Source: Paragordius varius (lineage: Eukaryota; Nematomorpha). From it: a DNA stretch of 64,000 nucleotides. The first letter of the stretch is position 1, and each line of letters starts with the position of its first letter. The stretch spans positions 124,001 to 188,000 of the forward strand of contig OZ176054.1 in the NCBI GenBank assembly GCA_964247055.1, written 5' to 3'. The translations under genes and the position numbers were made by a program. The notes under the pieces are model-generated. The model did not search any database. It saw nothing but the letters and a program-made list of their open reading frames with translations, and was not told the origin of the DNA. Shown one piece after another: positions 9,741 to 25,300 of the stretch.

Positions 9741-11638
9741 GTGGCCATAATTTTTTTTGCGTAGGTCTATGGTAGTTTCATCATCACCCCAAATATTTTG
9801 GGGATCGGACTATAAATGTAATTTTTATGAATTTTTTAAATATTTAAAAAATTTATTTTATACGATTTTAAAAATAAAAATGGCTACCTAAAATCCAAAT
9901 TTGATCAGGTGATGTCACTATAATTTTTTTTGGGTAGCCCTATGGTAGTTCCATCATCACCCCAAATATTTTCGAGATCGGAGTATAAATGTAATTTTTA
10001 TGAATTTTTTAAATATTTAAAAAATTTATTTTATACGATTTTAAAAATAAAAATGGCTACCTAAAATCCAAATTTGATCAGGTGATGTCACTATAATTTT
10101 TTTTGGGTAGCCCTATGGTAGTTCCATCATCACCCCAAATATTTTGGGGATCGGACTATAAATGTAATTTTTATGAATTTTTTAAATATTTAAAAAATTT
10201 ATTTTATACGATTTTAAAAATAAAAATGGCTACCTAAAATCCAAATCTGATCAGGTGATGTCACCATAATTTTTTTTGTGTAGCCCTATGGTAGTTCCAT
10301 CATCACCCCAAATATTTTGGGGATCGGACTATAAATGTAATTTTTATGAATTTTTTAAATATTTAAAAAATTATTTTATACAATTTTAAAAATAAAAATG
10401 GCTACCTAAAATCCAAATTTGATCAGGTGATGTCACTATAATTTTTTTTGGGTAGCCCTATGGTAGTTCCATCATCACCCCAAATATTTTCGAGATCGGA
10501 GTATAAATGTAATTTTTATGAATTTTTTAAATATTTAAAAAATTTATTTTATACGATTTTAAAAATAAAAATGGCTACCTAAAATCCAAATCTGATCAGG
10601 TGATGTCACCATAATTTTTTTTGTGTAGCCCTATGGTAGTTCCATCATCACCCCAAATATTTTGGGGATCGGACTATAAATGTAATTTTTATGAATTTTT
10701 TAAATATTTAAAAAATTTATTTTATACAATTTTAAAAATAAAAATGGCTACCTAAAATCCAAATTTGATCAGGTGATGTCACTATAATTTTTTTTGGGTA
10801 GCCCTATGGTAGTTCCATCATCACCCCAAATATTTTCGAGATCGGAGTATAAATGTAATTTTTATGAATTTTTTAAATATTTAAAAAATTTATTTTATAC
10901 GATTTTAAAAATAAAAATGGCTACCTAAAATCCAAATTTGATCAGGTGATGTCACTATAATTTTTTTTGGGTAGCCCTATGGTAGTTCCATCATCACCCC
11001 AAATATTTTCGAGATCGGATAAATGTAATTTTTATGAATTTTTTAAATATTTAAAAAATTTATTTTATACGATTTTAAAAATAAAAATGGCTACCTAAAA
11101 TCCAAATCTGATCAGGTGATGTCACCATAATTTTTTTGGGTAGCCCTATGGTAGTTCCATCATCACCCCAAATATTGTCGAGATCGGAGTATAAATGTAA
11201 TTTTTTTGAATTTTTTAAATATTTAAAAAATTTATTTTATACGATTTTAAAAATAAAAATGGCTACCTAAAATCCAAATTTGATCAGGTGATGTCGCCAT
11301 AATTTTTTTTGCGTAGCCCTATGGTAGTTTCATCATCACCCCAAATATTTTGGGGATCGGACTATAAATGTAATTTTTATGAATTTTTTAAATATTTAAA
11401 AAATTTATTTTATACGATTTTAAAAATAAAAATGGCTACCTAAAATCCAAATTTGATCAGGTGATGTCGCCATAATTTTTTTTGGGTAGCCCTATGGTAG
11501 TTCCATCATAACCCCAAATATTTTTGAGATCGGACTTTAAATGTAATTTTTATGAATTTTTTAAATATTTAAAAAATTTATTTTATACGATTTTAAAAAT
11601 AAAAATGGCTACCTAAAATCCAAATTTGATCAGGTGAT
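9741..11638 (+). repeat. Eleven-monomer segment with doubled dimer
   Basis: It lies between two GTGGCC+GCGTAGGTC units at 9,741 and 11,639, 1,898 bp apart. Inside, the pair AAATCTG+GTGTAG+hairpin followed by TACAATTT+CACTATA occurs twice, starting near 10,243 and 10,588 (345 bp, two monomers). It then passes through CGGATAAATG (11,017), AAATCTG, TATTGTCGAG, GCGTAGCC and CATAACCCC. Unlike later copies the unit after GCGTAGGTC has GTTCC rather than GTTCG, so this may be the ancestral form or a converted one. Confidence 0.75.
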
Positions 11639-11845
11639 GTGGCCATAATTTTTTTTGCGTAGGTCTATGGTAGTTTCATCATCACCCCAAATATTTTGGG
11701 GATCGGACTATAAATGTAATTTTTATGAATTTTTTAAATATTTAAAAAATTTATTTTATACGATTTTAAAAATAAAAATGGCTACCTAAAATCCAAATTT
11801 GATCAGGTGATGTCACTATAATTTTTTTTGGGTAGCCCTATGGTA

Positions 11846-14250
11846 GTTCGATCATCACCCCAAATATTTTCGAGATCGGAGTATAAATGTAATTTTTATG
11901 AATTTTTTAAATATTTAAAAAATTTATTTTATACGATTTTAAAAATAAAAATGGCTACCTAAAATCCAAATTTGATCAGGTGATGTCACTATAATTTTTT
12001 TTGGGTAGCCCTATGGTAGTTCCATCATCACCCCAAATATTTTCGAGATCGGAGTATAAATGTAATTTTTATGAATTTTTTAAATATTTAAAAAATTTAT
12101 TTTATACGATTTTAAAAATAAAAATGGCTACCTAAAATCCAAATCTGATCAGGTGATGTCACCATAATTTTTTTTGTGTAGCCCTATGGTAGTTCCATCA
12201 TCACCCCAAATATTTTGGGGATCGGACTATAAATGTAATTTTTATGAATTTTTTAAATATTTAAAAAATTTATTTTATACAATTTTAAAAATAAAAATGG
12301 CTACCTAAAATCCAAATTTGATCAGGTGATGTCACTATAATTTTTTTTGGGTAGCCCTATGGTAGTTCCATCATCACCCCAAATATTTTCGAGATCGGAG
12401 TATAAATGTAATTTTTATGAATTTTTTAAATATTTAAAAAATTTATTTTATACGATTTTAAAAATAAAAATGGCTACCTAAAATCCAAATTTGATCAGGT
12501 GATGTCACTATAATTTTTTTTGGGTAGCCCTATGGTAGTTCCATCATCACCCCAAATATTTTCGAGATCGGATAAATGTAATTTTTATGAATTTTTTAAA
12601 TATTTAAAAAATTTATTTTATACGATTTTAAAAATAAAAATGGCTACCTAAAATCCAAATCTGATCAGGTGATGTCACCATAATTTTTTTGGGTAGCCCT
12701 ATGGTAGTTCCATCATCACCCCAAATATTTTCGAGATCGGAGTATAAATGTAATTTTTATGAATTTTTAAATATTTAAAAAATTTATTTTATACGATTTT
12801 AAAAATAAAAATGGCTACCTAAAATCCAAATTTGATCAGGTGATGTCACCATAATTTTTTTGGGTAGCCCTATGGTAGTTCCATCATCACCCCAAATATT
12901 TTGGGGATCGGACTATAAATGTAATTTTTATGAATTTTTTAATTTAAAAAATTTATTTTATACGATTTTAAAAATAAAAATGGCTACCTAAAATCCAAAT
13001 TTGATCAGGTGATGTCACCATAATTTTTTTTGGGTAGCCCTATGGTAGTTCCATCATCACCCCAAATATTTTCGAGATCGGAGTATAAATGTAATTTTTA
13101 TGAATTTTTTAAATATTTAAAAAATTTATTTTATACGATTTTAAAAATAAAAATGGCTACCTAAAATCCAAATTTGATCAGGTGATGACGCCATAATTTT
13201 TTTTGGGTAGCCCTATGGTAGTTCCATCATCACCCCAAATATTTTGGGGATCGGACTATAAATGTAATTTTTATGAATTTTTTAAATATTTAAAAAATTT
13301 ATTTTATACGATTTTAAAAATAAAAATGGCTACCTAAAATCCAAATTTGATCAGGTGATGTCGCCATAATTTTTTTTTGGTAGCCCTATGGTAGTTCGAT
13401 CATCACCCCAAATATTTTCGAGATCGGAGTATAAATGTAATTTTTATGAATTTTTTAAATATTTAAAAAATTTATTTTATACGATTTTAAAAATAAAAAT
13501 GGCTACCTAAAATCCAAATTTGATCAGGTGATGTCACTATAATTTTTTTTGGGTAGCCCTATGGTAGTTCCATCATCACCCCAAATATTTTCGAGATCGG
13601 AGTATAAATGTAATTTTTATGAATTTTTTAAATATTTAAAAAATTTATTTTATACGATTTTAAAAATAAAAATGGCTACCTAAAATCCAAATCTGATCAG
13701 GTGATGTCACCATAATTTTTTTTGTGTAGCCCTATGGTAGTTCCATCATCACCCCAAATATTTTGGGGATCGGACTATAAATGTAATTTTTATGAATTTT
13801 TTAAATATTTAAAAAATTTATTTTATACAATTTTAAAAATAAAAATGGCTACCTAAAATCCAAATTTGATCAGGTGATGTCACTATAATTTTTTTTGGGT
13901 AGCCCTATGGTAGTTCCATCATCACCCCAAATATTTTCGAGATCGGAGTATAAATGTAATTTTTATGAATTTTTTAAATATTTAAAAAATTTATTTTATA
14001 CGATTTTAAAAATAAAAATGGCTACCTAAAATCCAAATTTGATCAGGTGATGTCACTATAATTTTTTTTGGGTAGCCCTATGGTAGTTCCATCATCACCC
14101 CAAATATTTTCGAGATCGGATAAATGTAATTTTTATGAATTTTTTAAATATTTAAAAAATTTATTTTATACGATTTTAAAAATAAAAATGGCTACCTAAA
14201 ATCCAAATCTGATCAGGTGATGTCACCATAATTTTTTTGGGTAGCCCTAT
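11846..14250 (+). repeat. Nine-monomer tandem duplication, shift 1,548 bp
   Basis: GTTCGATC at 11,846 and 13,394, AAATCTG at 12,141 and 13,689, CGGATAAATG at 12,569 and 14,117, and the next AAATCTG at 12,658 and 14,206 are each 1,548 bp apart. The copies part afterwards: TATTTTCGAG follows in the first and TATTGTCGAG in the second. Confidence 0.85.
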
Positions 14251-17200
14251 GGTAGTTCCATCATCACCCCAAATATTGTCGAGATCGGAGTATAAATGTA
14301 ATTTTTATGAATTTTTTAAATATTTAAAAAATTTATTTTATACGATTTTAAAAATAAAAATGGCTACCTAAAATCCAAATTTGATCAGGTGATGACGCCA
14401 TAATTTTTTTTGGGTAGCCCTATGGTAGTTCCATCATCACCCCAAATATTTTCGAGATCGGAGTATAAATGTAATTTTTATGAATTTTTTAAATATTTAA
14501 AAAATTTATTTTATACGATTTTAAAAATAAAAATGGCTACCTAAAATCCAAATTTGATCAGGTGATGTCGCCATAATTTTTTTTGGGTAGCCCTATGGTA
14601 GTTCCTTCATCACCCCAAATATTTTCGAGATCGGAGTATAAATGTAATTTTTATGAATTTTTTAAATATTTAAAAAATTTATTTTATACGTTTTTAAAAA
14701 TAAAAATGGTACCTAAAATCCAAATTTGATCAGGTGATGTCACCATAATTTTTTTTGGTAGCCCTATGGTAGTTCCATCATCACCCCAAATATTGTCGAG
14801 ATCGGAGTATAAATGTAATTTTTTTGAATTTTTTAAATATTTAAAAAATTTATTTTATACGATTTTAAAAATAAAAATGGCTACCTAAAATCCAAATTTG
14901 ATCAGGTGCACCATAATTTTTTTTGGGTAGCCCTATGGTAGTTCCATCATCACCCCAAATATTTTCGAGATCGGAGTATGAATGTAATTTTTATGAATTT
15001 TTTAAATATTTAAAAAATTTATTTTATACGATTTTAAAAATAAAAATGGCTACCTAAAATCCAAATTTGATCAGGTGATGTCACCATAATTTTTTTTGGG
15101 TAGCCCTATGGTAGTTCCATCATCACCATAAATATTTTCGAGATCGGAGTATAAATGTAATTTTTATGAATTTTTTAAATATTTAAAAAATTTATTTTAT
15201 ACGATTTTAAAAATAAAAATGGCTACCTAAAATCCAAATTTGATCAGGTGATGTCACCATATTTTTTTTTGGGTAGCCCTATGGTAGTTCCATCATCACC
15301 CCAAATATTTTCGAGATCGGAGTATAAATGTAATTTTTATGAATTTTTTAAATATTTAAAAAATTTATTTTATACGATTTTAAAAATAAAAATGGCTACC
15401 TAAAATCCAAATTTGATCAGGTGATGTCACCATAATTTTTTTTGGGTAGCCCTATGGTAGTTCCATCATCACCCCAAATATTTTCGAGATCGGATAAATG
15501 TAATTTTTATGAATTTTTTAAATATTTAAAAAATTTATTTTATACGATTTTAAAAATAAAAATGGCTACCTAAAATCCAAATCTGATCAGGTGATGTCAC
15601 CATAATTTTTTTGGGTAGCCCTATGGTAGTTCCATCATCACCCCAAATATTGTCGAGATCGGAGTATAAATGTAATTTTTTTGAATTTTTTAAATATTTA
15701 AAAAATTTATTTTATACGATTTTAAAAATAAAAATGGCTACCTAAAATCCAAATTTGATCAGGTGATGTCGCCATAATTTTTTTTGCGTAGCCCTATGGT
15801 AGTTTCATCATCACCCCAAATATTGTCGAGATCGGAGTATAAATGTAATTTTTATGAATTTTTTAAATATTTAAAAAATTTATTTTATACGATTTTAAAA
15901 ATAAAAATGGCTACCTAAAATCCAAATTTGATCAGGTGATGTCACCATAATTTTTTTTGGGTAGCCCTATGGTAGTTCTATCATCACCCCAAATATTTTC
16001 GAGATCGGAGTATAAATGTAATTTTTATGAATTTTTTAAATATTTAAAAAATTTATTTTATACGATTTTAAAAATAAAAATGGCTACCTAAAATCCAAAT
16101 TTGATCAGGTGATGACGCCATAATTTTTTTTGGGTAGCCCTATGGTAGTTCCATCATCACCCCAAATATTTTCGAGATCGGAGTATAAATGTAATTTTTA
16201 TGAATTTTTTAAATATTTAAAAAATTTATTTTATACGATTTTAAAAATAAAAATGGCTACCTAAAATCCAAATTTGATCAGGTGATGTCGCCATAATTTT
16301 TTTTTGGTAGCCCTATGGTAGTTCCATCATAACCCCAAATATTTTTGAGATCGGACTTTAAATGTAATTTTTATGAATTTTTTAAATATTTAAAAAATTT
16401 ATTTTATACGATTTTAAAAATAAAAATGGCTACCTAAAATCCAAATTTGATCAGGTGATGTCACCATAATTTTTTTGGGTAGCCCTATGGTAGTTCCATC
16501 ATCACCCCAAATATTTTCGAGATCGGAGTATAAATTTAATTTTTATGAATTTTTTAAATATTTAAAAAATTTATTTTATACGATTTTAAAAATAAAAATG
16601 GCTACCTAAAATCCAAATTTGATCAGGTGATGTCGCCATAATTTTTTTGGGTAGCTCTATGGTAGTTCCATCATCACCCCAAATATTTTCGAGATCGGAG
16701 TATAAATGTAATTTTTATGAATTTTTTAAATATTTAAAAAATTTATTTTATACGATTTTAAAAATAAAAATGGCTACCTAAAATCCAAATTTGATCAGGT
16801 GATGTCACCATAATTTCTTTTGGTTAGCCCTATGGTAGTTCCATCATCACCCCAAATATTGTCGAGATCGGACTATAAATGTAATTTTTTTGAATTTTTT
16901 AAATATTTAAAAAATTTATTTTATACGATTTTAAAAATAAAAATGGCTACCTAAAATCCAAATTTGATCAGGTGATGTCACCATAATTTTTTTTGGGTAG
17001 CCCTATGGTAGTTCCATCATCACCCCAAATATTTTCGAGATCGGAGTATAAATGTAATTTTTATGAATTTTTTAAATATATAAAAAATTTATTTTATACG
17101 ATTTTAAAAATAAAAATGGCTACCTAAAATCCAAATTTGATCAGGTGATGTCACCATAATTTTTTTTGGGTAGCCCTATGGTAGTTCCATCATCACCCCA

Positions 17201-20200
17201 AATATTTTCGAGATCGGAGTATAAATGTAATTTTTATGAATTTTTTAAATATTTAAAAAATTTATTTTATACGATTTTAAAAATAAAAATGGCTACCTAA
17301 AATCCAAATTTGATCAGGTGATGTCACCATATTTTTTTTTGGGTAGCCCTATGGTAGTTCCATCATCACCCCAAATATTTTGGGGATCGGACTATAAATG
17401 TAATTTTTATGAATTTTTTAAATATTTAAAAAATTTATTTTATACGATTTTAAAAATAAAAATGGCTACCTAAAATCCAAATTTGATCAGGTGATGTCAC
17501 CATAATTTTTTTGGGTAGCCCTATGGTAGTTCCATCATCACCCCAAATATTTTCGAGATCGGAGTATAAATTTAATTTTTATGAATTTTTTAAATATTTA
17601 AAAAATTTATTTTATACGATTTTAAAAATAAAAATGGCTACCTAAAATCCAAATTTGATCAGGTGATGTCACTATAATTTTTTTTGGGTAGCCCTATGGT
17701 AGTTCCATCATCACCCCAAATATTTTCGAGATCGGAGTATAAATGTAATTTTTATGAATTTTTTAAATATTTAAAAAATTTATTTTATACGATTTTAAAA
17801 ATAAAAATGGCTACCTAAAATCCAAATTTGATCAGGTGATGTCACTATAATTTTTTTTGGGTAGCCCTATGGTAGTTCCATCATCACCCCAAATATTTTG
17901 GGGATCGGACTATAAATGTAATTTTTATGAATTTTTTAAATATTTAAAAAATTTATTTTATACAATTTTAAAAATAAAAATGGCTACCTAAAATCCAAAT
18001 TTGATCAGGTGATGTCACTATAATTTTTTTTGGGTAGCCCTATGGTAGTTCCATCATCACCCCAAATATTTTCGAGATCGGAGTATAAATGTAATTTTTA
18101 TGAATTTTTTAAATATTTAAAAAATTTATTTTATACGATTTTAAAAATAAAAATGGCTACCTAAAATCCAAATTTGATCAGGTGATGTCACTATAATTTT
18201 TTTTGGGTAGCCCTATGGTAGTTCCATCATCACCCCAAATATTTTCGAGATCGGATAAATGTAATTTTTATGAATTTTTTAAATATTTAAAAAATTTATT
18301 TTATACGATTTTAAAAATAAAAATGGCTACCTAAAATCCAAATCTGATCAGGTGATGTCACCATAATTTTTTTGGGTAGCCCTATGGTAGTTCCATCATC
18401 ACCCCAAATATTGTCGAGATCGGAGTATAAATGTAATTTTTATGAATTTTTTAAATATTTAAAAAATTTATTTTATACGATTTTAAAAATAAAAATGGCT
18501 ACCTAAAATCCAAATTTGATCAGGTGATGACGCCATAATTTTTTTTGGGTAGCCCTATGGTAGTTCCATCATCACCCCAAATATTTTCGAGATCGGAGTA
18601 TAAATGTAATTTTTATGAATTTTTTAAATATTTAAAAAATTTATTTTATACGATTTTAAAAATAAAAATGGCTACCTAAAATCCAAATTTGATCAGGTGA
18701 TGTCGCCATAATTTTTTTTGGGTAGCCCTATGGTAGTTCCTTCATCACCCCAAATATTTTCGAGATCGGAGTATAAATGTAATTTTTATGAATTTTTTAA
18801 ATATTTAAAAAATTTATTTTATACGTTTTTAAAAATAAAAATGGCTACCTAAAATCCAAATTTGATCAGGTGATGTCACCATAATTTTTTTTGGGTAGCC
18901 CTATGGTAGTTCCATCATCACCATAAATATTTTCGAGATCGGAGTATAAATGTAATTTTTATGAATTTTTTAAATATTTAAAAAATTTATTTTATACGAT
19001 TTTAAAAATAAAAATGGCTACCTAAAATCCAAATTTGATCAGGTGATGTCACCATATTTTTTTTTGGGTAGCCCTATGGTAGTTCCATCATCACCCCAAA
19101 TATTTTCGAGATCGGAGTATAAATGTAATTTTTATGAATTTTTTAAATATTTAAAAAATTTATTTTATACGATTTTAAAAATAAAAATGGCTACCTAAAA
19201 TCCAAATTTGATCAGGTGATGTCACCATAATTTTTTTTGGGTAGCCCTATGGTAGTTCCATCATCACCCCAAATATTTTCGAGATCGGATAAATGTAATT
19301 TTTATGAATTTTTTAAATATTTAAAAAATTTATTTTATACGATTTTAAAAATAAAAATGGCTACCTAAAATCCAAATCTGATCAGGTGATGTCACCATAA
19401 TTTTTTTGGGTAGCCCTATGGTAGTTCCATCATCACCCCAAATATTGTCGAGATCGGAGTATAAATGTAATTTTTTTGAATTTTTTAAATATTTAAAAAA
19501 TTTATTTTATACGATTTTAAAAATAAAAATGGCTACCTAAAATCCAAATTTGATCAGGTGATGTCGCCATAATTTTTTTTGCGTAGCCCTATGGTAGTTT
19601 CATCATCACCCCAAATATTGTCGAGATCGGAGTATAAATGTAATTTTTATGAATTTTTTAAATATTTAAAAAATTTATTTTATACGATTTTAAAAATAAA
19701 AATGGCTACCTAAAATCCAAATTTGATCAGGTGATGTCACCATAATTTTTTTTGGGTAGCCCTATGGTAGTTCTATCATCACCCCAAATATTTTCGAGAT
19801 CGGAGTATAAATGTAATTTTTATGAATTTTTTAAATATTTAAAAAATTTATTTTATACGATTTTAAAAATAAAAATGGCTACCTAAAATCCAAATTTGAT
19901 CAGGTGATGACGCCATAATTTTTTTTGGGTAGCCCTATGGTAGTTCCATCATCACCCCAAATATTTTCGAGATCGGAGTATAAATGTAATTTTTATGAAT
20001 TTTTTAAATATTTAAAAAATTTATTTTATACGATTTTAAAAATAAAAATGGCTACCTAAAATCCAAATTTGATCAGGTGATGTCGCCATAATTTTTTTTT
20101 GGTAGCCCTATGGTAGTTCCATCATAACCCCAAATATTTTTGAGATCGGACTTTAAATGTAATTTTTATGAATTTTTTAAATATTTAAAAAATTTATTTT

Positions 20201-21440
20201 ATACGATTTTAAAAATAAAAATGGCTACCTAAAATCCAAATTTGATCAGGTGATGTCACCATAATTTTTTTGGGTAGCCCTATGGTAGTTCCATCATCAC
20301 CCCAAATATTTTCGAGATCGGAGTATAAATTTAATTTTTATGAATTTTTTAAATATTTAAAAAATTTATTTTATACGATTTTAAAAATAAAAATGGCTAC
20401 CTAAAATCCAAATTTGATCAGGTGATGTCGCCATAATTTTTTTGGGTAGCTCTATGGTAGTTCCATCATCACCCCAAATATTTTCGAGATCGGAGTATAA
20501 ATGTAATTTTTATGAATTTTTTAAATATTTAAAAAATTTATTTTATACGATTTTAAAAATAAAAATGGCTACCTAAAATCCAAATTTGATCAGGTGATGT
20601 CACCATAATTTCTTTTGGTTAGCCCTATGGTAGTTCCATCATCACCCCAAATATTGTCGAGATCGGACTATAAATGTAATTTTTTTGAATTTTTTAAATA
20701 TTTAAAAAATTTATTTTATACGATTTTAAAAATAAAAATGGCTACCTAAAATCCAAATTTGATCAGGTGATGTCACCATAATTTTTTTTGGGTAGCCCTA
20801 TGGTAGTTCCATCATCACCCCAAATATTTTCGAGATCGGAGTATAAATGTAATTTTTATGAATTTTTTAAATATATAAAAAATTTATTTTATACGATTTT
20901 AAAAATAAAAATGGCTACCTAAAATCCAAATTTGATCAGGTGATGTCACCATAATTTTTTTTGGGTAGCCCTATGGTAGTTCCATCATCACCCCAAATAT
21001 TTTCGAGATCGGAGTATAAATGTAATTTTTATGAATTTTTTAAATATTTAAAAAATTTATTTTATACGATTTTAAAAATAAAAATGGCTACCTAAAATCC
21101 AAATTTGATCAGGTGATGTCACCATATTTTTTTTTGGGTAGCCCTATGGTAGTTCCATCATCACCCCAAATATTTTGGGGATCGGACTATAAATGTAATT
21201 TTTATGAATTTTTTAAATATTTAAAAAATTTATTTTATACGATTTTAAAAATAAAAATGGCTACCTAAAATCCAAATTTGATCAGGTGATGTCACCATAA
21301 TTTTTTTGGGTAGCCCTATGGTAGTTCCATCATCACCCCAAATATTTTCGAGATCGGAGTATAAATTTAATTTTTATGAATTTTTTAAATATTTAAAAAA
21401 TTTATTTTATACGATTTTAAAAATAAAAATGGCTACCTAA
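13740..21440 (+). repeat. Large tandem duplication, shift 4,135 bp reduced to 3,795 bp
   Basis: The copies begin near 13,740 and 17,875. TACAATTT (13,826 and 17,961), CGGATAAATG (14,117 and 18,252) and TTCATCACC after GTTCC (14,606 and 18,741) are 4,135 bp apart. After that the second copy lacks about two monomers, including the GGTACC and GGTGCACC units, and the shift becomes 3,795 bp for CGGATAAATG (15,491 and 19,286), CATAACCCC (16,331 and 20,126) and TCTTTTGGTT (16,816 and 20,611). Similarity ends near 17,650 and 21,440, where CACTATA and GATGACGCC units follow respectively. Confidence 0.8.
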
Positions 21441-22329
21441 AATCCAAATTTGATCAGGTGATGACGCCATAATTTTTTTTGGGTAGCCCTATGGTAGTTC
21501 CATCATCACCCCAAATATTTTCGAGATCGGAGTATAAATGTAATTTTTATGAATTTTTTAAATATTTAAAAAATTTATTTTATACGATTTTAAAAATAAA
21601 AATGGCTACCTAAAATCCAAATTTGATCAGGTGATGTCGCCATAATTTTTTTTGGGTAGCCCTATAGTAGTTCCATCATCACCCCAAATATTGTCGAGAT
21701 CGGAGTATAAATGTAATTTTTATGAATTTTTTAAATATTTAAAAAATTTATTTTATACGATTTTAAAAATAAAAATGGCTACCTAAAATCCAAATTTGAT
21801 CAGGTGATGTCACCATAATTTCTTTTGGGTAGCCCTATGGTAGTTCCATCATCACCCCAAATATTGTCGAGATCGGAGTATAAATGTAATTTTTTTGAAT
21901 TTTTTAAATATTTAAAAAATTTATTTTATACGATTTTAAAAATAAAAATGGCTACCTAAAATCCAAATTTGATCAGGTGATGTCACCATAATTTCTTTTG
22001 GGTAGCCCTATGGTAGTTCCATCATCACCCCAAATATTTTCGAGATCGGAGTATAAATGTAATTTTTATGAATTTTTTAAATATTTAAAAAATTTATTTT
22101 ATACGATTTTAAAAATAAAAATGGCTACCTAAAATCCAAATTTGATCAGGTGATGTCACCATAATTTTTTTTGGGTAGCCCTATGGTAGTTCCATCATCA
22201 CCCCAAATATTTTCGAGATCGGAGTATAAATGTAATTTTTATGAATTTTTTAAATATTTAAAAAATTTATTTTATACGATTTTAAAAATAAAAATGGCTA
22301 CCTAAAATCCAAATTTGATCAGGTGATGT

Positions 22330-25300
22330 CACTATAATTTTTTTGGGTAGCCCTATGGTAGTTCCATCATCACCCCAAATATTGTCGAGATCGGAGTATA
22401 AATGTAATTTTTTTGAATTTTTTAAATATTTAAAAAATTTATTTTATACGATTTTTAAAAATGGCTACCTAAAATCCAAATTTGATCAGGTGATGTCGCC
22501 ATAATTTTTTTTGCGTAGCCCTATGGTAGTTTCATCATCACCCGAAATATTTTGGGGATCGGACTATAAATGTAATTTTTATGAATTTTTAAAATATTTA
22601 AAAAATTTATTTTATACGATTTTAAAAATAAAAATGGCTACCTAAAATCCAAATTTGATCAGGTGATGTCACCATAATTTTTTTCGGGTAGCCCTATGGT
22701 AGTTCCATCATCACCCCAAATATTTTCGAGATCGGAGTATAAATGTAATTTTTATGAAATTTTTAAATATTTAAAAAATTTATTTTATACGATTTTAAAA
22801 ATAAAAATGGCTACCTAAAATCCAAATTTGATCATGTGATGTCACCATATTTATTTTTGGGTAGCCCTATGGTAGTTCCATCATCACCTCAAATATTGTC
22901 GAGATCGGAGTATAAATGTAATTTTTTTGAATTTTTGAAATATTTAAAAAATTTATTTTATACGATTTTAAAAATAAAAATGTCTACCTAAAATCCAAAT
23001 TTGATCAGGTGATGTCACCATAATTTTTTTGGGTAGCCCTATGGTAGTTCCATCATCACCCCAAATATTTTCGAGATCGGAGTATAAATTTAATTTTTAT
23101 GAATTTTTTAAATATTTAAAAAATTTATTTTATACGATTTTAAAAATAAAAATGGCTACCTAAAATCCAAATTTGATCAGGTGATGTCACCATAATTTTT
23201 TTTGGGTAGCCCTATGGTAGTTCCATCATCACCCCAAATATTTTCGAGATCGGAGTATAAATGTAATTTTTATGAATTTTTTAAATATTTAAAAAAATTT
23301 ATTTTATACGATTTTAAAAATAAAAATGGCTACCTAAAATCAAAATTTGATCAGGTGATGTCACCATAATTTTTTTTGGGTAGCCCTATGGTAGTTCCAT
23401 CATCACCCCAAATATTTTCGAGATCGGAGTATAAATGTAATTTTTATGAATTTTTTAAATATTTAAAAAATTTATTTTATACGATTTTAAAAATAAAAAT
23501 GGCTACCTAAAATCCAAATTTGATCAGGTGATGTCACCATAATTTTTTTTGGGTAGCCCTATGGTAGTTCCATCATCACCCCAAATATTTTCGAGATCGG
23601 AGTATAAATGTAATTTTTATGAATTTTTTAAATATTTAAAAAATTTATTTTATACGATTTTAAAAATAAAAATGGCTACCTAAAATCCAAATTTGATCAG
23701 GTGATGTCACCATAATTTTTTTTTAATAGCCCTATGGTAGTTCCATCATCACCCCAAATATTTTCGAGATCGGAGTATAAATGTAATTTTTATGAATTTT
23801 TTAAATATTTAAAAAATTTATTTTATACGATTTTAAAAATAAAAATGGCTACCTATAATCCAAATTTGATCAGGTGATGTCGCCATAATTTTTTTTGGGT
23901 AGCCCTATAGTAGTTCCATCATCACCCCAAATATTTTCGAGATCGGAGTATAAATGTAATTTTTATGAATTTTTTAAATATTTAAAAAATTTATTTTATA
24001 CGATTTTAAAAATAAAAATGGCTACCTAAAATCCAAATTTGATCAGGTGATGTCACCATATTTATTTTTGGGTAGCCCTATGGTAGTTCCATCATCACCT
24101 CAAATATTGTCGAGATCGGAGTATAAATGTAATTTTTTTGAATTTTTGAAATATTTAAAAAATTTATTTTATACGATTTTAAAAATAAAAATGGCTACCT
24201 AAAATCCAAATTTGATCAGGTGATGTCGCCATAATTTTTTTTTGGTAGCCCTATGGTAGTTCCATCATAACCCCAAATATTTTTGAGATCGGACTTTAAA
24301 TGTAATTTTTATGAATTTTTTAAATATTTAAAAAATTTATTTTATACGATTTTAAAAATAAAAATGGCTACCTAAAATCCAAATTTGATCTGGTGATGTC
24401 ACCATAATTTTTTTGGGTAGCCCTATGGTAGTTCCATCATCACCCCAAATATTTTCGAGATCGGAGTATAAATTTAATTTTTATGAATTTTTTAAATATT
24501 TAAAAAATTTATTTTATACGATTTTAAAAATAAAAATGGCTACCTAAAATCCAAATTTGATCAGGTGATGTCACCATAATTTTTTTTGGGTAGCCTTATG
24601 GTAGTTCCATCATCACCCCAAATATTTTGGGGATCGGACTATAAATGTAATTTTTATGAATTTTTTAAATATTTAAAAAATTTATTTTATACGATTTTAA
24701 AAATAAAAATGGCTACCTAAAATCCAAATTTGATCAGGTGATGTCGCCATAATTTTTTTTGGGTAGCCCTATAGTAGTTCCATCATCACCCCAAATATTT
24801 TCGAGATCGGAGTATAAATGTAATTTTTTAGAATTTTTTAAATATTTAAAAAATTTATTTTATACGATTTTAAAAATAAAAATGGCTACCTAAAATCCAA
24901 ATTTGATCAGGTGATGTCACTATAATTTTTTTGGGTAGCCCTATGGTAGTTCCATCATCACCCCAAATATTGTCGAGATCGGAGTATAAATGTAATTTTT
25001 TTGAATTTTTTAAATATTTAAAAAATTTATTTTATACGATTTTAAAAATAAAAATGGCTACCTAAAATCCAAATTTGATCAGGTGATGTCGCCATAATTT
25101 TTTTTGCGTAGCCCTATGGTAGTTTCATCATCACCCCAAATATTTTGGGGATCGGACTATAAATGTAATTTTTATGAATTTTTTAAATATTTAAAAAATT
25201 TATTTTATACGATTTTAAAAATAAAAATGGCTACCTAAAATCCAAATTTGATCAGGTGATGTCACCATAATTTTTTTTGGGTAGCCCTATGGTAGTTCCA